Shown here piece after piece: positions 8,976 to 18,507 of a DNA stretch of 64,000 nucleotides (the first letter of the stretch is position 1; every line of letters starts with the position of its first letter). The translations under genes and the position numbers were made by a program. The notes beneath the pieces are model-generated. The model saw only the letters and a list, made by a program, of their open reading frames with translations. It was not told where the DNA came from and made no database searches. This stretch comes from Microcoleus vaginatus PCC 9802 (lineage in GTDB: Bacteria > Cyanobacteriota > Cyanobacteriia > Cyanobacteriales > Microcoleaceae): the NCBI GenBank assembly GCA_022701275.1, contig CP031740.1:3669001-3733000 (forward strand). The letters are read 5' to 3'.

Positions 8976-9914
8976 ATGACATTTTTTCACCAAGACGAAC
9001 AATTAGAAACCCTCGGCAGTAGCATTATAGACTCCGCATTGTCAGAATTTACAGGATTAAGTGGCGATCGTACAGCCATTACCTGGATAGTCTACGATCC
9101 GCCGGTGCGAGTCAATACAGGCGGCGCCCTGAGTCCAGAAGAATTTTGGAAATATCAACCCCGAGGTTTTAGCGCTAGAGCTTCCGAACGAATTTATCCC
9201 GCCAGCATCGTTAAATTATTCTACCTCGTTGCCATCTGGGAATGGGCGCAAAAAGGCATGATTAAAACATCGCCAGAATTAGAACGCGCCGTCCGAGATA
9301 TGATAGTTGATTCCAGCAACGATGCCACCAGTTTAGTAGTAGACGCCCTCACCGGCACTACCAGCGGCCCAGAATTATCACCCGCGCCCTTTGAAACTTG
9401 GAAACAGCAGCGAAACATCGTCAACCGTTACTTTCAATCATTAGATTGGCCGGAATTACAAAATATTAACGCCAATCAAAAAACCTGGTGTGACGGCCCC
9501 TACGGTCGCGAGCGAGCATTTCTGGGAGAATTAATGGAAAATAGAAATATGCTGACAACAAATGCAGCGGCGCGTTTGCTGCACAGTATCATCGGCGGCG
9601 TAGCTGTTTCCGCTAAAGCATCGCAAGAAATGATGGGTTTAATGAAACGCAGTTTAGACCCAGCAGAATTAGAGGCAGATCCCGAAAATCAAGTAACGGG
9701 TTTTTTAGGTGGTGGATTGCCCGAATCAGCAAAATTGTGGTCAAAAGCGGGACTGACAAGTCAAGTGCGTCACGATGCTGCTTATATTGAAATAGCGGGT
9801 TTGCGGCCGTATTTGTTAGTTGTATTTACAGAGGGGAAAGAGAATAGCAAGAATGAAGAGATTTTGCCATTTATATCGCGGCAATTTGTAGAAGCGATGA
9901 AGACACTGAATTAG
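8976..9914 (+). CDS. Serine hydrolase, class A beta-lactamase-like
   Basis: The 312-residue protein carries the penicillin-recognising motifs: SxxK as S77-I-V-K80 in YPASIVKLFYL, an SxN-like DSSNDATS, and a KxG-type SKAGLTS near the C-terminus. It lacks a clear export signal, and the KTG-type motif is KAG, so it may be a cyanobacterial cell-wall-related serine hydrolase and not a true antibiotic-hydrolysing enzyme. It is divergent from the NlpC/P60 gene, so the two share an envelope context. Family assignment is good; activity is open. Confidence 0.8.
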   Translation: MTFFHQDEQLETLGSSIIDSALSEFTGLSGDRTAITWIVYDPPVRVNTGGALSPEEFWKYQPRGFSARASERIYPASIVKLFYLVAIWEWAQKGMIKTSPELERAVRDMIVDSSNDATSLVVDALTGTTSGPELSPAPFETWKQQRNIVNRYFQSLDWPELQNINANQKTWCDGPYGRERAFLGELMENRNMLTTNAAARLLHSIIGGVAVSAKASQEMMGLMKRSLDPAELEADPENQVTGFLGGGLPESAKLWSKAGLTSQVRHDAAYIEIAGLRPYLLVVFTEGKENSKNEEILPFISRQFVEAMKTLN

Positions 9915-9964
9915 ATTTAGTAGTTGATTATTGCGGCTAGAGTAGACTTGAACTGCAAAAATAA

Positions 9965-10029
9965 TTTGGACGGGCTAGAAGCCCATCCCACAAAATTTTC
10001 TTGTGGGATGGGCTTCTAGCCCGTCCAAA
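9965..10029. repeat. Long perfect hairpin (29-bp stem, 7-nt loop)
   Basis: Positions 9965-9993 are the exact reverse complement of 10001-10029, with AATTTTC as the loop. The arm contains GGACGGGCTAGAAGCCCATC, and degenerate relatives with the CTTGTGGGATGGGC word occur near 48950 and 62545. It lies between the serine hydrolase stop and the convergent tRNA-Ser gene and could terminate transcription from either side, although it more likely represents a dispersed palindromic repeat. Confidence 0.75.
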
Positions 10030-10068
10030 AATTTGATTAAAAGGAATTTTTTCCTAGAAGCTCTAGAA

Positions 10069-10157
10069 CGGAGAGGGAGGGATTTGAACCCTCGAAGGAT
10101 GTTAACACCCTTAACAGATTAGCAATCTGCCGCTTTCGACCACTCAGCCACCTCTCC
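10069..10157 (-). tRNA. tRNA-Ser (anticodon GCU)
   Basis: On the minus strand a complete class II tRNA of 89 nt can be folded. The acceptor stem GGAGAGG pairs with CCTCTCC and is followed by discriminator G. The D-arm starts TGGCTGAGTGG, the anticodon stem-loop is CAGATTGCTAATCTG with anticodon GCT at 10121-10123, a long variable arm follows, and the T-arm contains GGGTTCAAATCCC. It decodes AGC and AGU. CCA is not encoded. Confidence 0.95.
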
Positions 10158-10310
10158 AAGATGACAGTAACTAACTATAGCACACACATCTTCTTTTTGC
10201 CAACCCCTAATTTAAAAATTCCTCAATCCCTTACTCTGTATACTTTTCGCCGCAGGCAAAAGGCAGATTTTCCCCAATCTCCCCCTCTTGCCCAACTCAA
10301 GACTCGAAAC
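10158..10310. other. Spacer without recognised gene
   Basis: A C-rich stretch between the tRNA and the patatin stop codon. Nothing coding or structured is convincing. Confidence 0.4.
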
Positions 10311-11438
10311 CTACTCCCCAAAGCCCCTAGCCTTCAAGTGCTTCTCCCAACTAAAATTGGCACTCAAAAAGAACCTCTTAGTATACAAATACCCCAAGCG
10401 GTACAGGTGAGCCTTGCGATCGCCATCGAGATTAAAGTCCGTCGTCGTCACCCCAGCTTCAGTCACATCAATATTAATCACCCTGCCCTTATCCATTTCC
10501 CGCTGGTGATAGCGGTCTCTTGCTTTCATCATCGTTCTGAACATCGCCGCCAGCATCGACAGGGGAGTATCAATCTTAGCTTTAGTCTCAATTCCGGTAT
10601 CGACTAATCGAAACCCAAAGGTAAACCAGCGCGGCGACGCAGGAGTCGCACCGACGGATTGTTTGTCATAAATCCACAGGGGGAAATTGCTCAAAATTCC
10701 GCCATCTACAATTAAGTCATCGCCAAGTTTTCCGGGTTCAAAAAATAGCGGAATACTCATCGACAACCGAACGGCTTCAGCGACGCTAAAATGTTCAGCG
10801 CTTGGGAGGTGCAACTGCTCGTACAAAGCATCGGAATCTGTCGATTCGCGCCGATGTAAGTCGTCGGGAAGCACCAACATTTCACCGCGAGTGAGGTTAG
10901 ATATTACTACTTTTAATTCCCGGTCTTTTACGATTTGTTTGACATCGGCAAAAGTGTGCAAGTTCCCTCGACCGAGCATTGCTTCCAGCCACTGCCGGAA
11001 AGGCTGCGCCGAATATTCTCCCATTTGACGGCTAACTGTTAGAAAAAGCAGGGTCCAAGCTGGGGATTGCAAGTCGTCTGCGGGGTCGCCGTTTAAAATT
11101 AGAGGACTATTTTTTTTAGTTAAAAATATGCTGTAATCGAGCTGACCTAAAATTTCCTCTAAATCATCAATTGACAAGTCGGTTGCCAATACTGCGGCGG
11201 TAATTGCACCTGCTGAAGTGCCTGCCAATTTTCGCCAGCGGATGCCCAAATCGTTGCAGCACCTGAGTGCTCCTAAAAACGCAACTCCGCGCACGCCGCC
11301 GCCTTCAAAAACCCCGTCGGCATATATTTGACCGTTTTCGTCGGGAGGCGGAAATTTGCTGAGAATTGTTTGTTTTTCGGTGGCGGTCATTCTGACACCG
11401 GGTTCTTGCAAAATTTGCTGCGGATACCACTTGCTCAT
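10311..11438 (-). CDS. Patatin-like phospholipase
   Basis: The 375-residue protein has the patatin fold signatures: an oxyanion-hole glycine loop (GVFEGGGVRGVAFLG), the nucleophile S75 in GTSAG, and the catalytic Asp in IVDGGILSNFP. It should hydrolyse acyl esters of membrane lipids. The open frame extends upstream to 11630 but that part overlaps the MscS gene and has no homology feel, so the ATG at 11438, which gives MSKWYPQQIL, is chosen. The gene is just downstream of the MscS-family gene on the same strand with a spacer under 50 bp, so co-transcription is likely. Confidence 0.88.
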   Translation of the reverse strand: MSKWYPQQILQEPGVRMTATEKQTILSKFPPPDENGQIYADGVFEGGGVRGVAFLGALRCCNDLGIRWRKLAGTSAGAITAAVLATDLSIDDLEEILGQLDYSIFLTKKNSPLILNGDPADDLQSPAWTLLFLTVSRQMGEYSAQPFRQWLEAMLGRGNLHTFADVKQIVKDRELKVVISNLTRGEMLVLPDDLHRRESTDSDALYEQLHLPSAEHFSVAEAVRLSMSIPLFFEPGKLGDDLIVDGGILSNFPLWIYDKQSVGATPASPRWFTFGFRLVDTGIETKAKIDTPLSMLAAMFRTMMKARDRYHQREMDKGRVINIDVTEAGVTTTDFNLDGDRKAHLYRLGYLYTKRFFLSANFSWEKHLKARGFGE

Positions 11439-11485
11439 AGGAAATACCTCGGCTAGATTTGGGATTTTAGATTTTAGATTGATAT

Positions 11486-12334
11486 CTAGTGTTCTTGATT
11501 TTTGTAGGCATTCATTGCTTCTTTGACGTGTTCTTGAACTTGCGATCGCACTTGTTCGTAGGCCACCGACGCGCACCAAGGCCGGAGAGATAAAATAGTT
11601 GTGTCTGGAGTAATCTCGGCTACCAAACAAGTCGGGGGCGGATTCTCCAAAACCAGGGGGTGAGAGTGGGCAATTTCTAATAACTCAGCTACAGTTGGAC
11701 GGATCGGCCGATCGCCAATATCAATTTTCAAGTCTACTCGCCTCGTTCCCATTGCCGTGGTATTTTTCAATGTACCGTTAAACAACTGATTGTTCGGGAC
11801 AATAATTTTTATGCGATCGTCTGTGACTACGGTTGTTGAAAAAATCCCGATGCTCTCCACCACTCCCTTAACATCCCCAGCTTCGATCGCATCTCCGACT
11901 TCAAAAGGGCGCAAACTAATCAACATTACCCCAGCAGCAAAGTGCGACAAAGTATTTTGCCACGCCAAACCGATCGCCAAACCCGCTGCACCCACCACCG
12001 CAACCACGCTGGTAGTTTGAATTCCCAACTGATTCAAAGTGGCGACTACTCCCACTACCAAAATCGTAATTTCAGCAGCTTGAACTAAGAATTTTCGCAG
12101 GGTGGCTTCGGTGCGACTCAGTGCTCGGCGAGTCACGCGGCCCGCAAAGCCGATCGCAAATCGCGTAATTAACAAAATGCCGATCGCCCACAGCAGTTGA
12201 GGTACAATTTTAAACCCCAATTCTACGAATTTTTTCGAGAATTCTTGGGCTACTTCCAAGGCTTGTGTTCTTTCTGCATTTAGCTGAGTATAGAAGGTTT
12301 GAGCTATTGGTAAAAACGTCTGAATAACTGTCAT
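11486..12334 (-). CDS. MscS-family small-conductance mechanosensitive channel
   Basis: The 282-residue protein has three hydrophobic segments, the last (about 95-135) being the Gly/Ala-rich pore helix typical of MscS. A beta domain follows with FEVGDAIEAGDVKGVVESIGIFSTTV and IIVPNNQLFNGTLKN, both hallmark sequences of the family. It would release solutes on hypo-osmotic shock. The open frame runs to 12388, but the upstream 18 codons fall in a TTGGGAATT-type repeat, so the ATG at 12334 is preferred. Confidence 0.9.
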   Translation of the reverse strand: MTVIQTFLPIAQTFYTQLNAERTQALEVAQEFSKKFVELGFKIVPQLLWAIGILLITRFAIGFAGRVTRRALSRTEATLRKFLVQAAEITILVVGVVATLNQLGIQTTSVVAVVGAAGLAIGLAWQNTLSHFAAGVMLISLRPFEVGDAIEAGDVKGVVESIGIFSTTVVTDDRIKIIVPNNQLFNGTLKNTTAMGTRRVDLKIDIGDRPIRPTVAELLEIAHSHPLVLENPPPTCLVAEITPDTTILSLRPWCASVAYEQVRSQVQEHVKEAMNAYKNQEH

Positions 12335-12388
12335 ATCAATTGGGAATTGGGAATTGTAAATTGAGAATTGAAGTCTCAGTCTTATCAC

Positions 12389-12545
12389 TTATTACGAGAG
12401 TCCGACGGGGGTTGAAAACCCCTATCTCATAGCGGAAGTTCTCTAAAATAGGACTAAAGTCGATAATTTTATCCTTCAAACTCTTGAGTCGGTTTAAACC
12501 GGATTTTGCTATGAGGCAGGGGTTTAAACCCCTGCCGGACTACTG
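12389..12545. repeat. Palindromic repeats between alr and mscS-like gene
   Basis: The spacer contains GGGGTTGAAAACCCC, GGTTTAAACC and, at 12515-12536, a perfect 22-bp palindrome built on GGCAGGGG/CCCCTGCC around TTTAAA. They could act as transcription terminators for alr on the minus strand, although no T-tract follows. Confidence 0.6.
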
Positions 12546-13748
12546 CTAATAGTGTACTGCTACGCGGGGCAATCGGTGTTTAAAACCGCAGAGAATTTCC
12601 CACGAAATAGTTCCTAAAGTCGCGGCCCAATCGTCGGCAGTAATTTGATATTCCCCATCTTTGCCCAACAGCGTCACCACTTCGCCGACTTCTAAATTGG
12701 GAATATCAGTTACATCCAGCATTAATTGATCCATCGTTACCGCGCCCACTTGCCGCACGAAGTGACCCCGGACTAAAACCTGCATTTTATTAGAAAGATT
12801 GCGCGGAATGCCATCTGCATAGCCGATACCAATTACGGCAATCTGTGTCTGGCGCTGAGCTATAAATTTATAGCCGTAACTGACGCCGGTTCCTGCTTCA
12901 ATTGTTTTCACCTGCGTTACCCTAGCTTTTACCTGCATTGCAGGCTTCAAATTGGCGATCGACTGCAAGTGAGGTGCTGGATAAAGACCGTAGGTAGCTA
13001 AACCGACTCGCACTAAATCGTAGTGCAAAGCCGGGTCAGCGAGGGCTGCGGCAGAGTTGGCCAAGTGGAGGCGAGGGGGGTTAATTCCTGCTATTTTAAT
13101 TTGCTCGATCGCCTGTTGAAACCGCTGGTGCTGCTCTCTCATAACTGCGGGGTCGGGGCTATCTGCTGTCGCCAAGTGAGAGTAAATACTGGCTAATTTT
13201 AAATTGGGCAACCGCTTGACTAATTGCACAAATTCTGTTGCTTCTTGCCAGGGCGTACCCAAGCGAGACATTCCCGTATCTAACTTAGCGTGAACCGGCA
13301 AAGATTGGTTAAGATCAGCGAGAACTTCGGAAAAAATTAGGGCTTGTTTGGCAGTACAAATAGTGGGCTGCAAGTGCCAATGGGCGATCGCCTTTACCTG
13401 TTGGGCTGTATGGGTTGCCCCCAACAGCAAAATCGGCGCTTCTATCCCAGCTTCTCGCAATTCTATTCCTTCGGGAATTGTCGCCACTCCCAGCCAACTA
13501 GCACCTGCTTGCAATGCTGTTTGACTGACTGCAACAGCACCATGCCCGTAAGCATCCGCTTTCACAACTGCCATCAGTTCTGTGTGCGGAGATAAGAGCT
13601 TTTTAAGCTGTTTTACATTGTGAGTTAAAGCTGCTAAATCGATTTCTACCCAAGCCCGCTGGCAAAGTCCCCCGTCATCCTCCCACAGCAAAGTCTGGCG
13701 GGATTCTTTTGTCGTTGATTCTGCGGTTGTTTTTTCCCCACTCCACAT
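12546..13748 (-). CDS. alr: Alanine racemase
   Basis: Alr supplies D-alanine for peptidoglycan. The 400-residue sequence has the PLP lysine K63 in AVVKADAYGHG, the barrel motifs KLDTGMSRLG and HLANSAA, and in the C-terminal beta domain the second catalytic tyrosine in GVSYGYKF. It also has GYADGIPR and QVGAVTMDQLMLDV, all as expected. The N-terminus has about 25 extra residues (ESTTKESRQTLLW) before the usual RAWVEIDL start; these lack recognisable function. It appears monocistronic. Confidence 0.95.
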   Translation of the reverse strand: MWSGEKTTAESTTKESRQTLLWEDDGGLCQRAWVEIDLAALTHNVKQLKKLLSPHTELMAVVKADAYGHGAVAVSQTALQAGASWLGVATIPEGIELREAGIEAPILLLGATHTAQQVKAIAHWHLQPTICTAKQALIFSEVLADLNQSLPVHAKLDTGMSRLGTPWQEATEFVQLVKRLPNLKLASIYSHLATADSPDPAVMREQHQRFQQAIEQIKIAGINPPRLHLANSAAALADPALHYDLVRVGLATYGLYPAPHLQSIANLKPAMQVKARVTQVKTIEAGTGVSYGYKFIAQRQTQIAVIGIGYADGIPRNLSNKMQVLVRGHFVRQVGAVTMDQLMLDVTDIPNLEVGEVVTLLGKDGEYQITADDWAATLGTISWEILCGFKHRLPRVAVHY

Positions 13749-13882
13749 TGTCGATCGCTCCTACTTGCTTGCACCATTAAAAACTGCTTGGAGATTTTAC
13801 CCTAAGTTTGATTATAATAAGATTCTCTCTTTCATCAAAGTTAACTGGTGTATCATAGCACCAAAAATACCCGGTAAAAACT

Positions 13883-15463
13883 ATGGACGGACTGGCCTAC
13901 CTACATTTAGCTGAAACTTGGGAAACGGCTGCGGGTCAAACTCGATCGACCCACTCAAAAATGCACCGGAATTTAGCCTATACTCCTTTACTTTTCTTTA
14001 CGATCGCTCTCACAATTGTCAATTTAGTCAATCCCGCACTCGCCCTCAAAAAAGGTGATTCAGGCGCGGAAGTTGCAAACCTCCAGAAAACTCTGCAAGC
14101 AGCAGGATATTTTGGCGGTAAGGCTACAGGATTTTACGGTTCTCTCACCCAGGCTGCTGTGAAAAAGTTTCAAGCAGAGAACAACCTGAAAGTTGACGGA
14201 ATTGTTGGCCCTAAAACCTTGTCAGCACTGAAAGGTAAGCCGGAAGACGCCAGCATGGAAGCTGCGGAAAAAATCTCGCCAAATGTCGATCAATCTTCGC
14301 CATCTCCTACCGCCACAGATAACACAAACGAACTCGAAGATCAAACTAAAGCTCAGCCCCAAGAACCTCTATTTCAAGAACCCTCTTTGCCACCCTTTAA
14401 AACTGAAAATTCCGAGGATAAAGAAATTGAATTACCACCCACAAGGCTAGTAAATCCTCCCGATAATACTCAAGGAAAAATGACCTTGAAAAAAACCATT
14501 TACGGCAATATCTCACCAAAATCAATAGTTTATTCGGGAGCGGGTTTGTTTTTTGCTCAAAACATGATGTACCGCCACACAATCACAGTTTATGACAGGA
14601 ATTTTAAATTAGTCAAGACTATTCCCGATACCGTAAACTTGTCGAAGTTCGGGTTTTCTAAATTCAAAGGCAATTATAAAGGATCTCCTGTAGAAGCTGC
14701 TTTTTCAACAGACGGCAAATATGCCTACGTCTCCAACTACAAAATGTACGGTTCCGGGTTTAGAAATCCGGGAACCGACAGGTGCTCTCCAGCGGCCAAA
14801 CATGACCAAAGTTTTCTGTACCGCATCAATACCCAAACTTTGAAAATAGAAAAGGTAATTCCTGTAGGTGCAGTTCCGAAATTCAATGCTGTTTCCCCTG
14901 ACAATCGCTTCGCCCTCGCTAGCAATTGGTGCAGTTGGGATTTGAGCGTAGTTGATATCAATAAAAATCTCGAAATCGAGCGAGTGAAACTGGGTGCATA
15001 TCCTCGGGGTATTGTTGTTACTCCCGACTCAAAAAATGCCTATGTTGCCATCATGGGTTCTTCCGATATTGCGAAAGTGAACCTCATCGACTTTTCGGTA
15101 GAATGGCTCAAGAATATTGGCAATGCGCCGCGTCATTTGACGATCGATCCCAATGGAAAGTATCTTTATGCCACTTTAAATGGTGAAGGAAATGTGGCAA
15201 AAATTGACCTAAAAACGGGTAAAGTGGTAGACAAAGTTTCTACAGGAAAAGCACCTCGCAGCATGACAATTTCCGATCAGGGAAAACTGCTTTATGTAGT
15301 CAACTATTTCTCGAATACTGTTAGCAAAGTTAGGACGAGCGATATGAAAGTGCTGCAAACAGTGAAGGTTAATTCAAGTCCGATCGGGATTACTTACGAT
15401 CCGGAAACTAATCAGGTTTGGGTAGCTTGCTATTCGGGCAGTATTATGGTGTTTCAAGATTAA
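13883..15463 (+). CDS. Peptidoglycan-binding domain plus YVTN-type beta-propeller protein
   Basis: The 526-residue protein begins with MDGLAYLHLAETWE, an N-terminus often found on cyanobacterial peptidoglycan-binding proteins. A hydrophobic segment follows at about 35-58, then a PG_binding_1 domain (KKGDSGAEVANLQKTLQ to VDGIVGPKTLSAL, about 60-115). A low-complexity Pro/Glu linker leads to a C-terminal 300-residue region of repeated blades of the type YVSNY, YVAIMGSSDIAKV, YATLNGEGNVAKI and YVVNYFSNTVSKV. It is probably an exported or periplasmic wall-associated protein; ligand unknown. Confidence 0.8.
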   Translation: MDGLAYLHLAETWETAAGQTRSTHSKMHRNLAYTPLLFFTIALTIVNLVNPALALKKGDSGAEVANLQKTLQAAGYFGGKATGFYGSLTQAAVKKFQAENNLKVDGIVGPKTLSALKGKPEDASMEAAEKISPNVDQSSPSPTATDNTNELEDQTKAQPQEPLFQEPSLPPFKTENSEDKEIELPPTRLVNPPDNTQGKMTLKKTIYGNISPKSIVYSGAGLFFAQNMMYRHTITVYDRNFKLVKTIPDTVNLSKFGFSKFKGNYKGSPVEAAFSTDGKYAYVSNYKMYGSGFRNPGTDRCSPAAKHDQSFLYRINTQTLKIEKVIPVGAVPKFNAVSPDNRFALASNWCSWDLSVVDINKNLEIERVKLGAYPRGIVVTPDSKNAYVAIMGSSDIAKVNLIDFSVEWLKNIGNAPRHLTIDPNGKYLYATLNGEGNVAKIDLKTGKVVDKVSTGKAPRSMTISDQGKLLYVVNYFSNTVSKVRTSDMKVLQTVKVNSSPIGITYDPETNQVWVACYSGSIMVFQD

Positions 15464-15558
15464 TTTAGCTGCTTCGTACTGAAGGCTTCCGTCCTGACTA
15501 CAAACAATAACGATTAAATGTTATTGTGGGGCGGGCTAGGAGCAACGCCCCTAAAATA

Positions 15559-16593
15559 TTATTTGGGCAACTTTAAAGGCTTCACAACATACTCTGAAGA
15601 CTTAGCAGGTACTTTGCCTTTTTTAGCCATAGCTTGGTAAATCATGGCTGCTACTTCAGCACGAGTTGCTGTTCTATTAGGCTGCAAAAGTGTGCGCTTC
15701 GGGTGGTTAACAACAATGCCAGCTTCTGTGGCTGATGCTACTTTGTTAGCTGCCCATTTCGGTACTTTTGCCCTGTCTGTATAAACTTGTAAAGTTTTGG
15801 TTGCTTTTGTTGATGGTTTCAGGCTCAAACCGCTCGCTAAAGCTGCGATGACTTCGACACGGGGAATTTGTTTTTCGGGACGGAACTCCTTGTTTGGGTA
15901 TCCTTGAAGATATCCAGTTTTGACGGTGTGGTCGATCGCAGGAGCGACAGGACTCTGGTCTTTTACGTCTTTAAAATCAATTGGTTTTCGGATCGGTTGT
16001 TTGTCGTCGGACATTCGCTGAATTAAGCGCGCTAGTTCGGCTCGCGTCATCGGTTCGTCGGGACGAAATTTGCTGTCGGTGGACTCAGCAAAAATTTTCC
16101 GATCGACTAAAGCTACAATGAACGGACGCGCCCAATATTTGTCTGGAACATCGGAGAATCTAACGGGCCCAACTTTGGGTTTATCGGCTTTGGGTTTATC
16201 GCCTTTGGGTTTGGTAATTGCTGGAGCGGGAGTCGATCGCGCAATTGGCTTGGGAGGAACAACGATTACACCCACCGGAGGATTTTGCGGTAAAACCGGC
16301 CCTAAAGGTCCCACAGGTGCGGCATCCGGTTCTGAGGGAATGAGCGTTTTAGCGGGCGAGCGCAAATCGGAACTTGGCGATTCGGGTGTTAATATTCCCG
16401 GACTCGCGGGCGTAACAGCAGGCTGAGAAAAAACGGCTGGAAATTGCCAATTTCTGGCATTCAATCGCTCGGGATTTTTACCTGTTACCCAAAATAAAAT
16501 GGCTCCCATCGTGCCGAAGGCAACCAAGATCGCAATCAATTCATCCAATCCTAGAGGATTTCTTTCCCCTGACGGGGGTTGTGAAGAAGACAT
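15559..16593 (-). CDS. S-layer homology (SLH) domain protein
   Basis: The 344-residue protein has one N-terminal membrane helix (about 17-37), a Pro/Lys-rich linker with repeats such as KPKGDKPKADKPK, and three SLH-like modules. Their starts are VRFSDVPDKYWARPFI, IDFKDVKDQSPVAPAI and QVYTDRAKVPKWAANK, and each ends near a T/P-R-A/V-E motif (MTRAELARLI, IPRVEVIAAL, ATRAEVAAMI). SLH domains bind cell-wall polymers, so the protein likely ties the inner membrane or envelope to peptidoglycan. It sits among other envelope genes. Confidence 0.88.
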   Translation of the reverse strand: MSSSQPPSGERNPLGLDELIAILVAFGTMGAILFWVTGKNPERLNARNWQFPAVFSQPAVTPASPGILTPESPSSDLRSPAKTLIPSEPDAAPVGPLGPVLPQNPPVGVIVVPPKPIARSTPAPAITKPKGDKPKADKPKVGPVRFSDVPDKYWARPFIVALVDRKIFAESTDSKFRPDEPMTRAELARLIQRMSDDKQPIRKPIDFKDVKDQSPVAPAIDHTVKTGYLQGYPNKEFRPEKQIPRVEVIAALASGLSLKPSTKATKTLQVYTDRAKVPKWAANKVASATEAGIVVNHPKRTLLQPNRTATRAEVAAMIYQAMAKKGKVPAKSSEYVVKPLKLPK

Positions 16594-16775
16594 ATTGTCA
16601 CCTACATACTAATGTAGAAATTAAATCACATATTTTTTGGGTCTGGGGGAAACAGAGAAGACTAAATCAATTATTCCAAAATTTTCATTCTCCCTACCTG
16701 TGGCAGCGTGGCATCGGGAGAATATATAAAATCAACTTTTACCCATGTCAGTTGCTGATTTTTACCATCTTCCAC

Positions 16776-17660
16776 TCAGCGCCTTCTACTCCCGAAAGAG
16801 CGATTCCGACTCGGTTGACGAGAATTTCTACCGCTACCAAAACTCGGCTGCCGCTTGTATTGATTTTGACGCGGCTGCCGCGATCGCCTCAAAGTGCTGC
16901 CACCGTAACCCGAACCGGTGGATCGATTGCCATTTGGCCGTACTGAGGGTCTTACTGGCTGGTTATATGTGGGCGATCGCAAACGACCGGTCGTCCTTAA
17001 AACTTGACGGTTTCTCACAGCCGGAGGCGGAGTTCGATAACGAGTTTGATACTGCTGAACAGCTTGGCCGTAAGTATTACCATACCCGCCATATCCTGTC
17101 ATAATCCCCGGCTGATAGACTGGCGGCATATAATATCGTGGTCTAAATAACAAACTGCCGATCGCCTGACCGGCTATAGCCCCAGCAAACGGCGCCCAGA
17201 AGCCAGATTGCTGGCGCACTACTACGGTTTGTGGCTGACCTGTTTGAGGATTAGGAACAGTTTCGGTAACGTTGTGAACGTACTCAATTTTAAAATCTTC
17301 TGTCAAATGCAAAACCGCTTGATTGTTATTCACATTTAGATAACTTTTCTTGCCTGCCGATATTTCTTCTTCTGTTAAGCGAGCCATTTGCAAATCCCTA
17401 GTGCGGTAAACTGGGGGACTGCCGGCGGGAGTATTCAGCAACATTAAACTGTATTCGCCATCCGCATCGTCGTAGGTAGCTTGCTGTACAGGATATTGAC
17501 CTTCACTCAAGTTATTATTATTTGGTGCAGGACGCACTGTGTTAATATTTGGATTGCCAGCAGGATTTGGAGAAGTTTGTGTGCGAGGTGCACCGCAGCC
17601 GATGGCCGTCCCCAAAAAAGTTAAAGCCATTAAATAAATTGTCAGTTTTCGCAGCATCAT
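16776..17660 (-). CDS. Lipoprotein with Arg/Gly-rich C-terminal tail, unknown function
   Basis: The 294-residue protein starts MMLRKLTIYLMALTFLG and has a lipobox-like site ending in Cys (TAIGC), indicating lipoprotein processing at about residue 22. The mature part contains a conserved-looking block (EEISAGKKSYLNVNNNQAV), a hydrophobic segment (FWAPFAGAIAGQAIGSLL) and a disordered C-terminus rich in Arg, Gly, Tyr and Asn. No enzyme motif is seen. Similar cyanobacterial proteins are annotated as hypothetical. Confidence 0.7.
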   Translation of the reverse strand: MMLRKLTIYLMALTFLGTAIGCGAPRTQTSPNPAGNPNINTVRPAPNNNNLSEGQYPVQQATYDDADGEYSLMLLNTPAGSPPVYRTRDLQMARLTEEEISAGKKSYLNVNNNQAVLHLTEDFKIEYVHNVTETVPNPQTGQPQTVVVRQQSGFWAPFAGAIAGQAIGSLLFRPRYYMPPVYQPGIMTGYGGYGNTYGQAVQQYQTRYRTPPPAVRNRQVLRTTGRLRSPTYNQPVRPSVRPNGNRSTGSGYGGSTLRRSRQPRQNQYKRQPSFGSGRNSRQPSRNRSFGSRRR

Positions 17661-17901
17661 AAATAGTAATTGGTAATGAGTAAATACAGCCTATTCCATC
17701 TTTAACAAGTACAGTAGCAGCTATATTGTGTGGTGTTAATCTCTAGGGTGCCTCGCTGCAATATATTGGATAAAACTTGGAGTTTGTTGCTAGCAACGCA
17801 CCTTCATTACTAGAAGATTGGGTCTACTACATATACATGGAATCTGCTGTAGTAATTGGTAAATAGTGATTGGTAATTTCTCCCTCTTCCTTCTTCCTTC
17901 C

Positions 17902-18507
17902 TTAAAGGGGAATAAGTTCGGGGAAATTAACCAACACTTGGTCGTTGGTAAGTTCGTCTCCCAACTGTGCGGGAGAAAAGTGAACTTGCACAGCTCGGAG
18001 CCTTTCTTGGTAATGTAAATTAATCAGGGCTTTTAAACCGACTTTCAGCGCGCTGATGTCAGCGAGGTCAGTTTCTAGGGCAGGAACTTCGCCTTCATAC
18101 GCAACTGTCAGCATCACTACAATATTTCTAGTTACCGGCAAAGACAAGGGGGATTTTTGATCATAAACAGATGTGGTGTATTGAGGCTCGCTCAGATAGC
18201 GATCGGCTGAATCAATGAAAAGTTCATCCACATAATCGCCCGCTTCCCCTTCATTCCAAAAAACATCGCCTTCATTGGCGGCTGATTGCCAGTAGTTGTC
18301 GTACTGCAAGAGGTGATTGCAAATTTCTACAAGACCTTCTCCTAAAACTACTATGTCGCCATCGGCATCAATTGCTTTTCTGGCGTTGCGGTTGAGAACT
18401 CCTAACAGCGGTGCAACTTCTTCGCCTGTTATGTGAACGAACACCCGGCAAACTGCCAATCTAGTTTGACCTGTAAATTGATTGAATCGATCGCGCCAAG
18501 CATTCAT
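17902..18507 (-). CDS. DUF1517-family protein
   Basis: The 201-residue protein ends with a region resembling the C-terminal part of DUF1517 proteins: VTRNIVVMLTVAYEGEVP, a TDLADISALKVGL segment, then ALINLHYQERLRAVQVHFSPAQLGD in pieces, and a final DEL-like TNDQVLVNFPELIPL. In this family that block assembles a small alpha/beta domain whose function is unknown. No signal peptide or membrane segment is visible. It is a stand-alone gene. Confidence 0.6.
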   Translation of the reverse strand: MNAWRDRFNQFTGQTRLAVCRVFVHITGEEVAPLLGVLNRNARKAIDADGDIVVLGEGLVEICNHLLQYDNYWQSAANEGDVFWNEGEAGDYVDELFIDSADRYLSEPQYTTSVYDQKSPLSLPVTRNIVVMLTVAYEGEVPALETDLADISALKVGLKALINLHYQERLRAVQVHFSPAQLGDELTNDQVLVNFPELIPL

